The notes beneath the pieces were generated by a model. The model did no database searches. It was given only the letters and a program-made list of their open reading frames with translations, and had not been told where the DNA came from. From positions 1-61,016 of the forward strand of contig JAFYOP010000011.1 in assembly GCA_017547885.1 (NCBI GenBank): 61,016 nucleotides of DNA. The letters are read 5' to 3'. The position numbers and the translations under genes were made by a program. The stretch comes from Clostridia bacterium (GTDB taxonomy: Bacteria; Bacillota; Clostridia; Christensenellales; CAG-138). This document shows, one piece after another, positions 43,280-52,824 of this stretch (positions within the stretch are counted from its first letter, which is position 1; each line of letters opens with the position of its first letter).

Positions 43280-45222
43280 TACAGCACCCGCTTAAACAGC
43301 TTTTCAAATTCTATCTTGCTCATGCGTACCATTACAGGCCTGCCGTGGGGACAGGTCATGGGCACACCGCTTGCGGAATATTCATCCAGCAGTTTTTTTA
43401 TTTCTATATTTGATAAAATATCCCCGGCCTTTATGGCGTGCTTGCAGGCAGACTGTATAAGTGAGCTGCGCTTGATATCCTGTGTGCTCAGGCTGCTTTT
43501 GTTCTGAAGAATACCTATTGCCTCGTGTATGAATGCGGGGGCTTCCGGGGCGTCGAATATGGCAGGCACTGCGCGTATGCTGACGGTAAGGGGACCGAAC
43601 TCTTCTATATCGAAACCCAGCTCGGCAAACAGCTGCATGTTTTCCATGAGAATATCGTATTCCGATGCCGTAAGTTTTTCTATTTCCGGCATGAGCAGCA
43701 GCTGGGAATCCGGCTCAAGGGGATTGGAAATTATGCTTTCGTACAGGCGGCGCTCATGGGCGGCGTGCTGGTCGATGAAAAACACTTCATCCCCCTGCTG
43801 TATCACCCAATAACAGCCGAAAAGTTGTCCGATTATACGATAAGGAATTTTGCCGAAATCAAGCTGCTTTGGGGGTTCCGGGGCAGTCTCTTTCTTCTTT
43901 GGGGAAATAGTGACCTCCACAAAAGGTTGAGGCTTGGAGGCCTCTTTTTTTATTTCCTCCCGCTTTTGCTCCACCGTCATTTCTATTGCGGTCCTGTAAG
44001 AAAGTGAACCGGGAGGCAGTATACTTTCAGGCGAAGGACGCTCATAAGATACCGTGGGCTCCTTTATTTTTGCGGGAGCCTTTGGGGCAGGCTGATTTAA
44101 ACTGCCGGCAAATGAGGAACTAAACTCCTCTCTTTTTTCGGGTGTGCGTACGAAAACGCTCTCAACAGGCTTGCTTTCCACCGGGGCAAACTTGGGCTTT
44201 GGAGCTATGTCTTCGTGGGTAAGCACAGGCGCCACAGGATCGCCCAAGGCCATTCTGGCGGCTATGGTGGCGGCACGGACAGCTCCCTGCTCATCCTTAA
44301 AGCGTACTTCCATTTTATTGGGGTGAACATTTACGTCCACATCACCGAAATCAACGTGGATATTCAGCACGAAAAACGGAAACTTACCGCCCATAAGGCG
44401 GGTATCAAAGGCCCGCTGTACTCCATAGGAAATCTGAGAAGAGCGCACGCAGCGGGAATTTACAAACAAAGACTGATGCTGCCTGTTGGGGCGGGCAAGC
44501 TTTTCCGTGCCCAGATAACCGGTTATTTTTATCTTGCCGTCATCAAAGTTTACAGGCTTTATATGGGGCAGTGTTTCGCCGCCGTATATGCAGAATATGG
44601 CAGACTTCAGCTTACCGTCTCCGGGGCTGTGGTAAAGCTGCTTACCGTTGCTGATAAGCTTAAAGGATATGGCGGGATTAGCCATTATCACCCTTGAAAT
44701 GTAGTCTGAGATAGCTCCTGCTTCAGCGCGCTGAGACTTGAGGAATTTCAGCCTTGCCGGAACGTTGTAAAAGAGATTGCGAACCTCGGTGGTGCTGCCT
44801 TCGGGACAGCCTGAGGGGCCGCTTTCTTTCACTTCCCCGCCCTCTATGCGTATCATGGCGCCTTCTTCTGCGTTTTTGGTGCGGGTCCGCATGGTAAGCA
44901 TGGATACCGCCGCAATAGATGCAAGCGCCTCGCCGCGAAATCCCAGGGTCTCAATATGAGCAAGGTCTTCTGCGGTGGATATTTTGCTGGTGGCGTGGCT
45001 GAGGAACGCAGTAGGCAGATCTTCGGGTATAATGCCGTGTCCATTGTCTGTAACGCGGATATACTCAATACCGCCGCCGTTTATTTCAACGGTGACGGCG
45101 GTGCTGCCTGCGTCTAAGGAGTTTTCTACCAGCTCCTTTACAACCGAGGCGGGACGTTCAACCACCTCGCCTGCGGCTATCTGGTTTGCCGTGTGCTTTG
45201 AAAGCACCTGAATTCGTTTCAT
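43279..45222 (-). CDS. mutL: DNA mismatch repair protein MutL (endonuclease type)
   Basis: 647 residues. GHKL ATPase motifs (ELVENSLDAG, DNGHGI, HATSKI, GFRGEALASI) are in the first 100 residues. The C-terminal domain has the metal-binding DQHAAHERRLYE (DQHAX2EX4E), SACKHAIKAGD and CPHGRPV, so it should nick DNA, unlike E. coli MutL. The linker (about 330-445) is proline- and charge-rich. 1 bp separates it from mutS. Confidence 0.95.
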   Translation of the reverse strand: MKRIQVLSKHTANQIAAGEVVERPASVVKELVENSLDAGSTAVTVEINGGGIEYIRVTDNGHGIIPEDLPTAFLSHATSKISTAEDLAHIETLGFRGEALASIAAVSMLTMRTRTKNAEEGAMIRIEGGEVKESGPSGCPEGSTTEVRNLFYNVPARLKFLKSQRAEAGAISDYISRVIMANPAISFKLISNGKQLYHSPGDGKLKSAIFCIYGGETLPHIKPVNFDDGKIKITGYLGTEKLARPNRQHQSLFVNSRCVRSSQISYGVQRAFDTRLMGGKFPFFVLNIHVDFGDVDVNVHPNKMEVRFKDEQGAVRAATIAARMALGDPVAPVLTHEDIAPKPKFAPVESKPVESVFVRTPEKREEFSSSFAGSLNQPAPKAPAKIKEPTVSYERPSPESILPPGSLSYRTAIEMTVEQKREEIKKEASKPQPFVEVTISPKKKETAPEPPKQLDFGKIPYRIIGQLFGCYWVIQQGDEVFFIDQHAAHERRLYESIISNPLEPDSQLLLMPEIEKLTASEYDILMENMQLFAELGFDIEEFGPLTVSIRAVPAIFDAPEAPAFIHEAIGILQNKSSLSTQDIKRSSLIQSACKHAIKAGDILSNIEIKKLLDEYSASGVPMTCPHGRPVMVRMSKIEFEKLFKRVL

Positions 45223-45223
45223 T

Positions 45224-47839
45224 TTACCTCAGCTTTGCACGAAGGTGCAGGTCATATATCAGGTTCAGCGCATCCATGGGAGTGATGGCGTTTATGTCCA
45301 GCTCCCTTAGTTCTTTCATAATATCCTCCGGCGAAGGGGCGCCGAAGAGAGTCATCTGCTGGTCAGAATAGTTGTTCTTTTCCAGTATTCCGGCGTGGTC
45401 GATGTTGATGTCGGAGGCTTCCAGCTCTGCAAGTATCTCACGGGCACGCTGAATAACATCCTGAGGCAAGCCGGCAAGACGGGCAACCTGTATGCCAAAG
45501 CTCTTGTCCGCTCCGCCGCGGACTATCTTTCTGAGGAAGATAATGTCCTCTCCCACCTCTTTTACGGATATGCGGTAGTTCTTTATGCCGGGCAGTTTGC
45601 CTTCAAGCTCTGTAAGCTCATGATAGTGAGTGGCAAATAAGGTTTTTGCGCCGCATTTTTCACGGTCAGCAATGTGCTCAAGGACGGCCCAGGCGATGCT
45701 CAGTCCGTCAAATGTGCTGGTGCCGCGGCCTATTTCGTCGATTATGAGCAGACTGTTTGGCGTGGCGTTATTAAGTATGTTGGACATCTCGCTCATTTCC
45801 ACCATAAAGGTACTTTGTCCTGAGGCGAGGTTATCCGATGCGCCAACGCGGGTGAATATCTTGTCGGTTATTGTGATACTTGCACTGGTGGCGGGTACAA
45901 AGCTGCCTATATGTGCCATAAGCACTATAAGGGCCACCTGTCTCATATATGTGCTCTTGCCTGCCATATTGGGGCCGGTTAGTATTATGAGTCGGTCGTC
46001 CTTGCCGTTCATCATGGTGTTGTTGGGAACAAATCCGTCCTTTACGCTGCGTTCCACCACGGGATGACGGCCGTCTATTATTTCTATCCTGCCATTTGTC
46101 TGTACCTTGGGGCGGCAGTAATCATTTGAATAGGCCACCTGAGCAAAGGAACAATATACGTCCAGCGCGGCGATGAGCTGAGCGTTGGACTGAAGCCGTT
46201 CTATGCAGCCCAGCAGTGTATCGCGAAGCTCTGTAAAAAGCCTGTATTCCAGCGCGATACAGCTTTCCTCTGCGCCTAGTATGGTGTTTTCCAGTTCCTT
46301 AAGCTCTTCGGTTATATATCTTTCGCAGTTGGCAAGCGTCTGCTTGCGTTGGTAATTGTAAGGCACAAGGCTGAGATAAGACTTTGTTACCTCGATATAA
46401 TAGCCAAATACCTTGTTGTAGCTTATCTTAAGATTTTTTATGCCGGTGTTTTCCCGCTCGGCGGCCTCCATGCGGCTGAGCCAGGTTTTACCGTTTTGGG
46501 ATGCATCACGATATGCGTCCACCTCTGCATTGTATCCGTCGCGTATTACTCCGCCCTCCTTTACGCTGAGGGGCGGATTATCTGTTATGGCGGAATACAG
46601 CAGGGCGCAAATATCCTCCATGGGGTCCAGCTCGTCCCTTATACGGGTAAGCTCGGCGGACTTCATGGGCACAAGGGACGCAATAAGTGCGGGTATACGC
46701 TCAAGGGAAAGTCTAAGGGACTCGCAGTCTCTGGCGTTTACCGTTCCGTATGCAATGCGGCTGCAAAGGCGCTCAATGTCATATATGGCATTGAGGGCTT
46801 TTACTACGGTATCCCGTTCTATGTTCTTTTTTAGAAGCTCTTCTACTGCGCTTAGCCTTGCGTCTATTTCTGTGGGCAGCTGCAGGGGCTGGTCTATCCA
46901 TGTGCGCAGAAGTCTGCCGCCCATGGCTGTGCCGGTTTTATCCAGATGGTACAAAAGGGTGTTCTTTTTACTTCCCTCTGAGCGTATGGGACGGGTAAGC
47001 TCAAGGTTTCTGCGGGAGTTTGCGTCTATGTGCATATAGCGGCTGCGCTGGTTTATGCGTATGCGTTTAATATGGCACAGTGAGTTTTTCTGTGTGTCTT
47101 CCAGATAGGAAATCAATGCGCCCGCAGCAGAAATTGCGCATGGCATATCGTCGCAGCCATAGCCTGCAAGGGTGGATACCCTGAAGTGGGTAAGCAGGCG
47201 CTGCTTTGCGCCGGTGTATTCGTATGCCCAGTTGCCGTAGCACTGCACATAGTACTCTGCCTGAAGGCGACGAACCAGAATATCCTGCATGAATACGGCG
47301 TCGTTTGTAACTATTTCGGTGGGCTGTATGCGGCAAAGCTCGTCGATAAGCTCGCTCATCCAGTTTTTGCCGCTGTATTCGTATACGTAAAAACTGCCGG
47401 TGGATACGTCGCAGTAGGCTATGCCCACATCGCTGTCTCTGAGAAAAAGCGAGGCGATATAATTATTCTGCCCTTCGGCCAGCATGCTTTCTTCGATAAT
47501 TGTACCGGGGGTTATTACACGGATAACGTCGCGCTCTACCAAGCCTTTGGATTCCTTGGGGTCAGTGAGCTGTTCGCATATGGCTACCTTATGCCCCTTT
47601 TCAATTAGCCTGCTTACGTAGCTTTCCATGGCATGATAAGGTACGCCGCACATGGGAGCACGCTCCTCAAGGCCGCAATCGCGCCCCGTAAGCACTATTT
47701 CCAGCTCACGGGAGGCAACAAGTGCGTCCTCAAAGAACATTTCATAAAAGTCGCCAAGGCGATAAAAGAGAATACAGTCAGGGTATTTCTCCTTTACATC
47801 CATGTATTGGCGCATCATTGGGGTAAGCTCAGCAGGCAT
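45224..47839 (-). CDS. mutS: DNA mismatch repair protein MutS
   Basis: 871 residues. The mismatch-recognition Phe-x-Glu motif lies in RLGDFYEMFFEDA near residue 30 (the conserved GDFYE run). Connector, lever and clamp domains follow, then the ATPase with Walker A GPNMAGKST, Walker B LLIIDEIGRGTSTFDG and FATHYHEL. The C-terminus has a helix-turn-helix dimer region. It finds mismatches and recruits MutL. Ribosome site CAGGAGCCTTAT. Confidence 0.96.
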   Translation of the reverse strand: MPAELTPMMRQYMDVKEKYPDCILFYRLGDFYEMFFEDALVASRELEIVLTGRDCGLEERAPMCGVPYHAMESYVSRLIEKGHKVAICEQLTDPKESKGLVERDVIRVITPGTIIEESMLAEGQNNYIASLFLRDSDVGIAYCDVSTGSFYVYEYSGKNWMSELIDELCRIQPTEIVTNDAVFMQDILVRRLQAEYYVQCYGNWAYEYTGAKQRLLTHFRVSTLAGYGCDDMPCAISAAGALISYLEDTQKNSLCHIKRIRINQRSRYMHIDANSRRNLELTRPIRSEGSKKNTLLYHLDKTGTAMGGRLLRTWIDQPLQLPTEIDARLSAVEELLKKNIERDTVVKALNAIYDIERLCSRIAYGTVNARDCESLRLSLERIPALIASLVPMKSAELTRIRDELDPMEDICALLYSAITDNPPLSVKEGGVIRDGYNAEVDAYRDASQNGKTWLSRMEAAERENTGIKNLKISYNKVFGYYIEVTKSYLSLVPYNYQRKQTLANCERYITEELKELENTILGAEESCIALEYRLFTELRDTLLGCIERLQSNAQLIAALDVYCSFAQVAYSNDYCRPKVQTNGRIEIIDGRHPVVERSVKDGFVPNNTMMNGKDDRLIILTGPNMAGKSTYMRQVALIVLMAHIGSFVPATSASITITDKIFTRVGASDNLASGQSTFMVEMSEMSNILNNATPNSLLIIDEIGRGTSTFDGLSIAWAVLEHIADREKCGAKTLFATHYHELTELEGKLPGIKNYRISVKEVGEDIIFLRKIVRGGADKSFGIQVARLAGLPQDVIQRAREILAELEASDINIDHAGILEKNNYSDQQMTLFGAPSPEDIMKELRELDINAITPMDALNLIYDLHLRAKLR

Positions 47840-47870
47840 ATAAGGCTCCTGTAAGGGTTAATGATTATTT

Positions 47871-48272
47871 TTAGTGCATGCAGCCGGAACAGCCGGAGCA
47901 ATCTCCGCTGCAGCCGGAAGAGCGGCTTTCTTCTTCCTCGCCAAGGTTGATATAGGCGCTGATAACTTTGTTTACTTCGTTCATTACGTTTGCAAACTGG
48001 TTCTGGGATTCCATCATCTCGATAAATACGGGATCGGCCATAAGCTCGCTCTGGATATCCTCTATCTCCTTTGCGATGGCAGATACGGTCATGCCGTCGT
48101 TGTCCTGGTTCTCCAGCATGTTCACCATCTGTTCCTGCTTCTTGGTGTATTGCTCCATAAGGCCCTGCACATGGGGATCGGAATCCATGGCGGCCTTGGC
48201 CTGCTGTACGCGCTTGAATTCTTCGGAATTGGAAAGGGCGAGGCCCAGTTCGGTTGCTTTTTCTTTGATCAT
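47871..48272 (-). CDS. YlbF/YmcA-family protein with Cys tail (Ric complex type)
   Basis: 133 residues. All-helical body (about 1-110; EFKRVQQAKAAMDSDPHVQGLMEQY, DPVFIEMMESQNQFANVMNEVNKVI) of the YlbF family. It ends in a serine/glycine-rich tail with CSGDCSGCSGC. In B. subtilis the YlbF-YmcA-YaaT (RicF-RicA-RicT) complex carries [4Fe-4S] clusters and redirects RNase Y; the tail here could be a ligand set. It sits between miaB and mutS, the position of ymcA in B. subtilis. Confidence 0.88.
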   Translation of the reverse strand: MIKEKATELGLALSNSEEFKRVQQAKAAMDSDPHVQGLMEQYTKKQEQMVNMLENQDNDGMTVSAIAKEIEDIQSELMADPVFIEMMESQNQFANVMNEVNKVISAYINLGEEEESRSSGCSGDCSGCSGCMH

Positions 48273-48286
48273 TGTTTTATGCCTTT

Positions 48287-49690
48287 CTATTTTATCAGTT
48301 CGCCGATCAGCGAGTTGTTCTGATTGGCGGTTATTCTAACCCTGCACATGGAGCCTATAAGCTCTTCTCCGCCGGGGAAGTATACCATCTTAAAGTTGCT
48401 GAGCTTGCCGTATGCCATGGGCTCAGCCCGCCTGTCACAGCCCTCAACAAGTACTTCTCCCTCGGTACCGATGTATTTCAGGTTGCCTTCTTTTAAAATT
48501 TCAGCCTGCAGCGCGTTGAGGCGCTGAAGCCTGTCGTGTTTTACCTCATCCGGAACCTGCTCCGGCATAGTGGCTGCCATAGTACCCTTGCGGGGGGAAT
48601 ACATGAATGTAAAAGCTGCGGAATAGCCCACCCTGCGGATAAGGTCAAGGGTATCTTCAAAATCCGCCTCGGTCTCGCCGGGGAAGCCTACTATCATATC
48701 CGTAGTAAGCTCTATTCCGGGTACTCTGCGCTTAAGCTCCTCCACCTCTTCCATGTACTTTTCACGGGTATAGCGGCGGTTCATAAGCTTGAGTATCCTG
48801 TTGCTGCCGGACTGCACAGGCAGGTGAATGTGCTTGCACACTCTGGGAAGCTCTGCAATGGCATCCATAAGTGCAGGAGAAAGATCCTTTGGGTGGGAAG
48901 TCATAAAGCGTATGCGCTGTATTTCGGGTACGCCATCGTGAACCATGCGCAGAAGCGTGGGAAAATCGGTGGCACCGTCATCGCCGCTGTAAGAGTTAAC
49001 GTTTTGGCCCAGCAGCGTAACCTCTTTGAACCCTGCTGCCGCAACGGAGCGAACTTCCTCTACTATTGCCGCGGAATCACGGGAGCGTTCACGGCCCCTT
49101 ACGTAGGGCACTATGCAGTATGAGCAGAAATTGTTGCAGCCGTAGGCGATGGTGACGTTGGTGGAAAAGGTACCGGAGCGCAGAACAGGCAGACCTTCGG
49201 CTATTTCGCCGTCCATTTCCCGCACCTGTATCACCCTGTCGTGATGGAGGGCGGATTCGAATATATTGGGGAAGCGGTGAAGCTCGTTGGTGCCGAATAC
49301 CATATCCACAAATGGGAAGCGACGGAACAGCCTGTCTCCCGCTTCCTTCTGCTGCATCATGCAGCCGCACACGCCTATAAGCAGGCCGGGCTTTTCATCC
49401 TTGCGCTTCTTCAGGGCGCCTATATTGCCGTATACGCGCTTTTCCGCGTGCTCTCGTACACAGCATGTGTTGAACAGTATAACGTCCGCATCGGCCTTGT
49501 CAGCGGCCTTAACGCAGCCCATTTCCTCCAGCATGCCAGCAAGCTTTTCGGAGTCGTGGTCGTTCATCTGGCAGCCGTATGATTCTATATGGTAAGAGAG
49601 GCCAAGATGGGATATTTCTTCCTTTACACGCTTGGCTGCGGCCTTTGCCGCGGTCATTTCACCTTCCGGTACAAGCAATTCTTTTCGCAT
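48287..49690 (-). CDS. miaB: tRNA-2-methylthio-N6-dimethylallyladenosine synthase
   Basis: 467 residues. UPF0004 domain cysteines in SYGCQMND, FNTCCVREHAE and GCMMQ; radical SAM triad CNNFCSYC near 190; C-terminal TRAM domain (about 395-465). It adds the methylthio group to i6A37 made by MiaA. Start ATG 49690 with AGAGGTATTAA. First gene of the long minus-strand operon miaB-ylbF-mutS-mutL-miaA-hfq. Confidence 0.94.
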   Translation of the reverse strand: MRKELLVPEGEMTAAKAAAKRVKEEISHLGLSYHIESYGCQMNDHDSEKLAGMLEEMGCVKAADKADADVILFNTCCVREHAEKRVYGNIGALKKRKDEKPGLLIGVCGCMMQQKEAGDRLFRRFPFVDMVFGTNELHRFPNIFESALHHDRVIQVREMDGEIAEGLPVLRSGTFSTNVTIAYGCNNFCSYCIVPYVRGRERSRDSAAIVEEVRSVAAAGFKEVTLLGQNVNSYSGDDGATDFPTLLRMVHDGVPEIQRIRFMTSHPKDLSPALMDAIAELPRVCKHIHLPVQSGSNRILKLMNRRYTREKYMEEVEELKRRVPGIELTTDMIVGFPGETEADFEDTLDLIRRVGYSAAFTFMYSPRKGTMAATMPEQVPDEVKHDRLQRLNALQAEILKEGNLKYIGTEGEVLVEGCDRRAEPMAYGKLSNFKMVYFPGGEELIGSMCRVRITANQNNSLIGELIK

Positions 49691-49773
49691 TTAATACCTC
49701 TGCATATTTTATCAATTTTATTATATCTTTTTTGCGGTGTTTCTTCAAGTGCGGGCGGCTTTAGCGCAAAACT

Positions 49774-49803
49774 AAAAGCGCACCCATAGCAGGATGCGCC
49801 TTG
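49774..49803 (-). terminator. terminator of the alpha/beta hydrolase gene
   Basis: Stem aaggcgca / tgcgctt (one bulge) on the minus strand followed by ttagttttgcg. Confidence 0.55.
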
Positions 49804-49819
49804 ATTTAATGCCTTGATT

Positions 49820-50575
49820 TTAGCCGGTTACAGATATCATTTCAGCTTTTTCATATTGGGAGATCAGCCAGTACATAGCCTGCTCCATATCTATCTCGTG
49901 GCCGCCGTCGAATATATCCAGAAATACTCGTGACTCAGGGTATTTTTCCATCATCATGTTAAACAGCTTTATGCTGTGGGTGACGGATACCTCCGGGTCG
50001 AATTTGCCGTGGAATATCTTGATGTTTGCCTTGGCAATTGTATCAAGGTAAGTTATGGGCGAGCGGGCGGCCATCTCCTCTACGCTTCCGCTGCAGCAGG
50101 CCAAAAGGCCGTCACGATAGAATTCGCTCTGGTCGTGAAACTGCTTAAGGTCTGTGATGGGCACATAGGAGCCTATGGCCTTAAAGTATTCGGGGCACTT
50201 TCCTGCCATCAGCAGCGCCATGTGTCCCCCGCCGCTTAAGCCCAGGAGAAATACGTTGTCAGCGTCCGCGTTTTCGTTGGCAATGACGTAATCTATTGCA
50301 TCCTGAATATCCTGCTTTGCGTATTCAGAACCGCAGGCCTGTGTGCATATGGGATTTGTGGGCAGATTATTGCCCCTGAACTCAGGCAGCAGTAGGTTGA
50401 AATCATACTTCTCCGCATAGGGCAGCATGTTTTCTATCTGATTAAACCTGTCATAGCTCCAGGTATGCAGCCCCACAAGCAGAGGGCGCTTTTCGGTAGA
50501 TTCGGACTTGTAAAACAGCGACGGCTGCATTGTGCCGTCCATGGTGGACTTTATGAGTATTTCTCTTTGCTGCAT
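49820..50575 (-). CDS. alpha/beta hydrolase, S9 (prolyl oligopeptidase-like) type
   Basis: 251 residues. Nucleophile elbow GLSGGGHMAL, Asp in HGKFDPEVS and His in FDGGHEID complete a catalytic triad; oxyanion region LVGLHTWSYDR. There is no signal peptide, so it is cytoplasmic. The fold points to a peptidase or esterase; the substrate is unknown. Start ATG 50575 after AAGAGGTGATATAC. It has its own terminator and is separate from miaB. Confidence 0.8.
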   Translation of the reverse strand: MQQREILIKSTMDGTMQPSLFYKSESTEKRPLLVGLHTWSYDRFNQIENMLPYAEKYDFNLLLPEFRGNNLPTNPICTQACGSEYAKQDIQDAIDYVIANENADADNVFLLGLSGGGHMALLMAGKCPEYFKAIGSYVPITDLKQFHDQSEFYRDGLLACCSGSVEEMAARSPITYLDTIAKANIKIFHGKFDPEVSVTHSIKLFNMMMEKYPESRVFLDIFDGGHEIDMEQAMYWLISQYEKAEMISVTG

Positions 50576-50610
50576 GTATATCACCTCTTGGTTGGATTAT
50601 AGCACCTGTT

Positions 50611-51987
50611 TTATATGCTGCCAAGGACTGATACGATGGTTTGCTTTTGCTCTGTCGTCAGCTCCCAGTCAGGGGATATTGTAATGATGCGGTCACCCAT
50701 GTCAATCAGGTATGTATCCAATGGATGGCCGTCGGAATAGCGCCGGTATACGTGTTCTGCACCCCATGGCTCGGAATAGATGGGAATGTACTCAAGATGA
50801 AATGTAAAGGTTATCCTGTGACGAACTTTGAATGTTTGATCCAGAGTTTTTTCAAGATACCAATCGTGCAGTTGGGGCATTTTTATTTTTGTTACGGTGT
50901 AACTGATTGCCGGTATATCCGGGTCTGGTTCCTCAGAGTGATGGACGGCATACAGCTGTGCGGAAAACACAGTTTCATTTACCGAAAGCGTGGTTGTATA
51001 GTTGCTGAAATCCCCTTCAATGAAGTCTTCCATAGTTAAAGGCAGCTCACCATTTTCTATGGCAAAAGTATTTCCTGAATATACGCTGAGCTTATCTTCC
51101 ACTTCTTCTGGAAGCAAATTTATCCTGTCAGTTATCAGCAAATAATCAAATGCTAATAAGAGCGCAAAAGTAATCACAAATGTGAGTATCACGTTTTCTG
51201 CTGCAGCCGCCTTTTTATGCTTCATCCACTTTGACAGGAGCCGCCCAAGTATTCTGATTGCAAAAAATCCAAGTGCGGATATTACATTTATAAGGGTTGT
51301 TTTGCGGCCTGAGGATATCAGCAGATAAAGCAGAGCCAATATGAAAAGAACAAAAATGATACGTTCAAATGTTTTCTTCGTGCCTGGATTGAGAAACACG
51401 CCTTCCTGCTCAGCCGCCATTTTGGCTTTTTTATACCAAACGCCATAGCGGATCACTTCATATAAAGAGAGCAAAATCAGAAGCACATAGCAAAACACTA
51501 AAAATAATTCAGCGTTATTTGAAAGTGCCGTCATCGGGTTTGATACGATTCTGGTTATAGAGGACTTTAGTTGAATAACACAGAGTATTGCCAAAAGAAT
51601 ATTCAGAGGCTTATATACTTTATTGATGGATTTCTGGATGTTTTCTACATCCACACAGGGGTCTGTTTCAATGGGCACGGGTTTTTTATCCTCGTTGCAG
51701 AAGATTTGCATTTGTGCAGAGGTTGTAACCAGTTTCCATCCGGTGTGCTCGCACATTTCATAAAAAAGCGCCTGCTCTTCTGAGGGCTCGGGATCATATT
51801 CGGTAGCCTTGGGAAAATAGGTAACGGCAAAGTGCAGAGAGGAGGGCTCGATACTTTTAAACTTCCAAATGCCTCTGCCTATCTTTTCCAGCATCCAGCC
51901 AAGCTTTGCCTGTTCTTCAAGGAATGCGGCAATGCCTGCTCTGTCGTAAAAGCTAAACTTTGCACGAACCCGCTTTGTGTTTGTCAT
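50611..51987 (-). CDS. DUF2812 membrane protein (PadR-linked)
   Basis: 458 residues. The N-terminal DUF2812 domain (about 1-115; FSFYDRAGIAAFLEEQAKLGWMLEKI, ...FYEMCEHTGW) is followed by about six membrane segments (130-310) and an extracytoplasmic C-terminal domain. Genes of this family are almost always encoded with a PadR regulator, as here (10 bp gap). The function is unknown; a role in responding to envelope or membrane stress has been guessed from such pairing but is not shown. Confidence 0.8.
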   Translation of the reverse strand: MTNTKRVRAKFSFYDRAGIAAFLEEQAKLGWMLEKIGRGIWKFKSIEPSSLHFAVTYFPKATEYDPEPSEEQALFYEMCEHTGWKLVTTSAQMQIFCNEDKKPVPIETDPCVDVENIQKSINKVYKPLNILLAILCVIQLKSSITRIVSNPMTALSNNAELFLVFCYVLLILLSLYEVIRYGVWYKKAKMAAEQEGVFLNPGTKKTFERIIFVLFILALLYLLISSGRKTTLINVISALGFFAIRILGRLLSKWMKHKKAAAAENVILTFVITFALLLAFDYLLITDRINLLPEEVEDKLSVYSGNTFAIENGELPLTMEDFIEGDFSNYTTTLSVNETVFSAQLYAVHHSEEPDPDIPAISYTVTKIKMPQLHDWYLEKTLDQTFKVRHRITFTFHLEYIPIYSEPWGAEHVYRRYSDGHPLDTYLIDMGDRIITISPDWELTTEQKQTIVSVLGSI

Positions 51988-51997
51988 TTTGCCCTCC

Positions 51998-52303
51998 TTA
52001 GAATAGTCTGCGATAGTCCTCAGCCTGGGCGCATATGCGGCGATATTCCGCCTCCAGCCTGTCTCTTCCCTTTTGCGTCAGAATGTAGCTGCGCCGCCTG
52101 CCCTCTACCTTGGTCTCCTCTATCATTTTTGCTTCCAGGAACTGTTCCAGCAGATTGTAAAGCGTGCCGGAGCCCACATTGACTCGCCTGTTTGTCATGG
52201 CAGGCACTTTATCAAGTATATCCATACCGTAACATTCCTCTTTCAGGCACAGCAGCACATAGAACATCTGCTCTGTCAGGGTATGAAACTTTTCTCTCGG
52301 CAT
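51998..52303 (-). CDS. PadR-family transcriptional regulator
   Basis: 101 residues. Winged HTH of PadR type: LTEQMFYVLLCLKEECYGMDILDKV, then GSGTLYNLLEQFLEAKMIEE and GRRRSYILTQKGRDRLEAE. The C-terminal dimer helix is short (PadR subfamily 2 length). Two near-identical palindromes in its own promoter region are the probable operators. It forms an operon with the DUF2812 gene. Confidence 0.92.
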   Translation of the reverse strand: MPREKFHTLTEQMFYVLLCLKEECYGMDILDKVPAMTNRRVNVGSGTLYNLLEQFLEAKMIEETKVEGRRRSYILTQKGRDRLEAEYRRICAQAEDYRRLF

Positions 52304-52316
52304 AAATCAAACCTCT

Positions 52317-52335
52317 ATTCTCGAATATCGAGTAT
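52317..52335 (-). promoter_or_regulatory. PadR operator 2
   Basis: ATTCTCGAATATCGAGTAT, an imperfect copy (two arm mismatches) of operator 1, located between the -10 and the ribosome site. Confidence 0.6.
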
Positions 52336-52345
52336 CTTTGTTTAA

Positions 52346-52374
52346 ATAATATTCTCGATAATCGAGAATGTCAA
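52346..52374 (-). promoter_or_regulatory. padR promoter with embedded operator 1
   Basis: On the minus strand TTGACA (52369-52374) and TATTAT (52346-52351) are exactly 17 bp apart. A perfect 19-bp palindrome ATTCTCGATAATCGAGAAT (52351-52369) fills the spacer. Binding there would block RNA polymerase. Confidence 0.75.
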
Positions 52375-52397
52375 TGGAATACAAATAAAATTCACAA

Positions 52398-52433
52398 AAA
52401 AGAAAAACGGAGCAAGATTTCTCTTGCTCCGTT
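52398..52433 (-). terminator. terminator of the seven-tRNA operon
   Basis: aacggagcaaga / tcttgctccgttt stem; the minus strand continues ttcttttttgtg. Confidence 0.88.
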
Positions 52434-52520
52434 TGGTGCGGGAAACAGGACTTGAACCTGCATGCTGTTGCCAGCATACGGACCTGAACCGTACGCGTCT
52501 GCCAATTCCGCCATTCCCGC
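52434..52520 (-). tRNA. tRNA-Leu (anticodon CAG)
   Basis: 87 nt with a long variable arm (UGCUGGCAACAGCA), acceptor GCGGGAA/UUCCCGC, anticodon loop TTCAGGT and encoded ACCA. Last gene of the operon. Confidence 0.93.
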
Positions 52521-52526
52521 GCGAAG

Positions 52527-52611
<85 letters not shown>

Positions 52612-52654
52612 ATAACAGTAAGTATCATATCACGTTTTCAAGGTGGTGTCAAGG

Positions 52655-52729
52655 TGGAGCTGGTGATAGGAGTCGAACCTACAACCTACTGATTACAAAT
52701 CAGTTGCTCTGCCATTGAGCTACACCAGC
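52655..52729 (-). tRNA. tRNA-Thr (anticodon TGT)
   Basis: 75 nt; acceptor GCUGGUG/CACCAGC, anticodon loop TTTGTAA, encoded CCA. Confidence 0.92.
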
Positions 52730-52737
52730 CGAAAAAA

Positions 52738-52814
52738 TGGCGATCCGAAGGGGGCTCGAACCCCTGACCTCCAGCGTGACAGGCTGGCATTCTAACCAAC
52801 TGAACTACCGGACC
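52738..52814 (-). tRNA. tRNA-Asp (anticodon GTC)
   Basis: 77 nt; acceptor GGUCCGG/UCGGAUC (with G-U), anticodon loop CTGTCAC, discriminator G and encoded CCA. Confidence 0.92.
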
Positions 52815-52824
52815 GTATAAAAAG

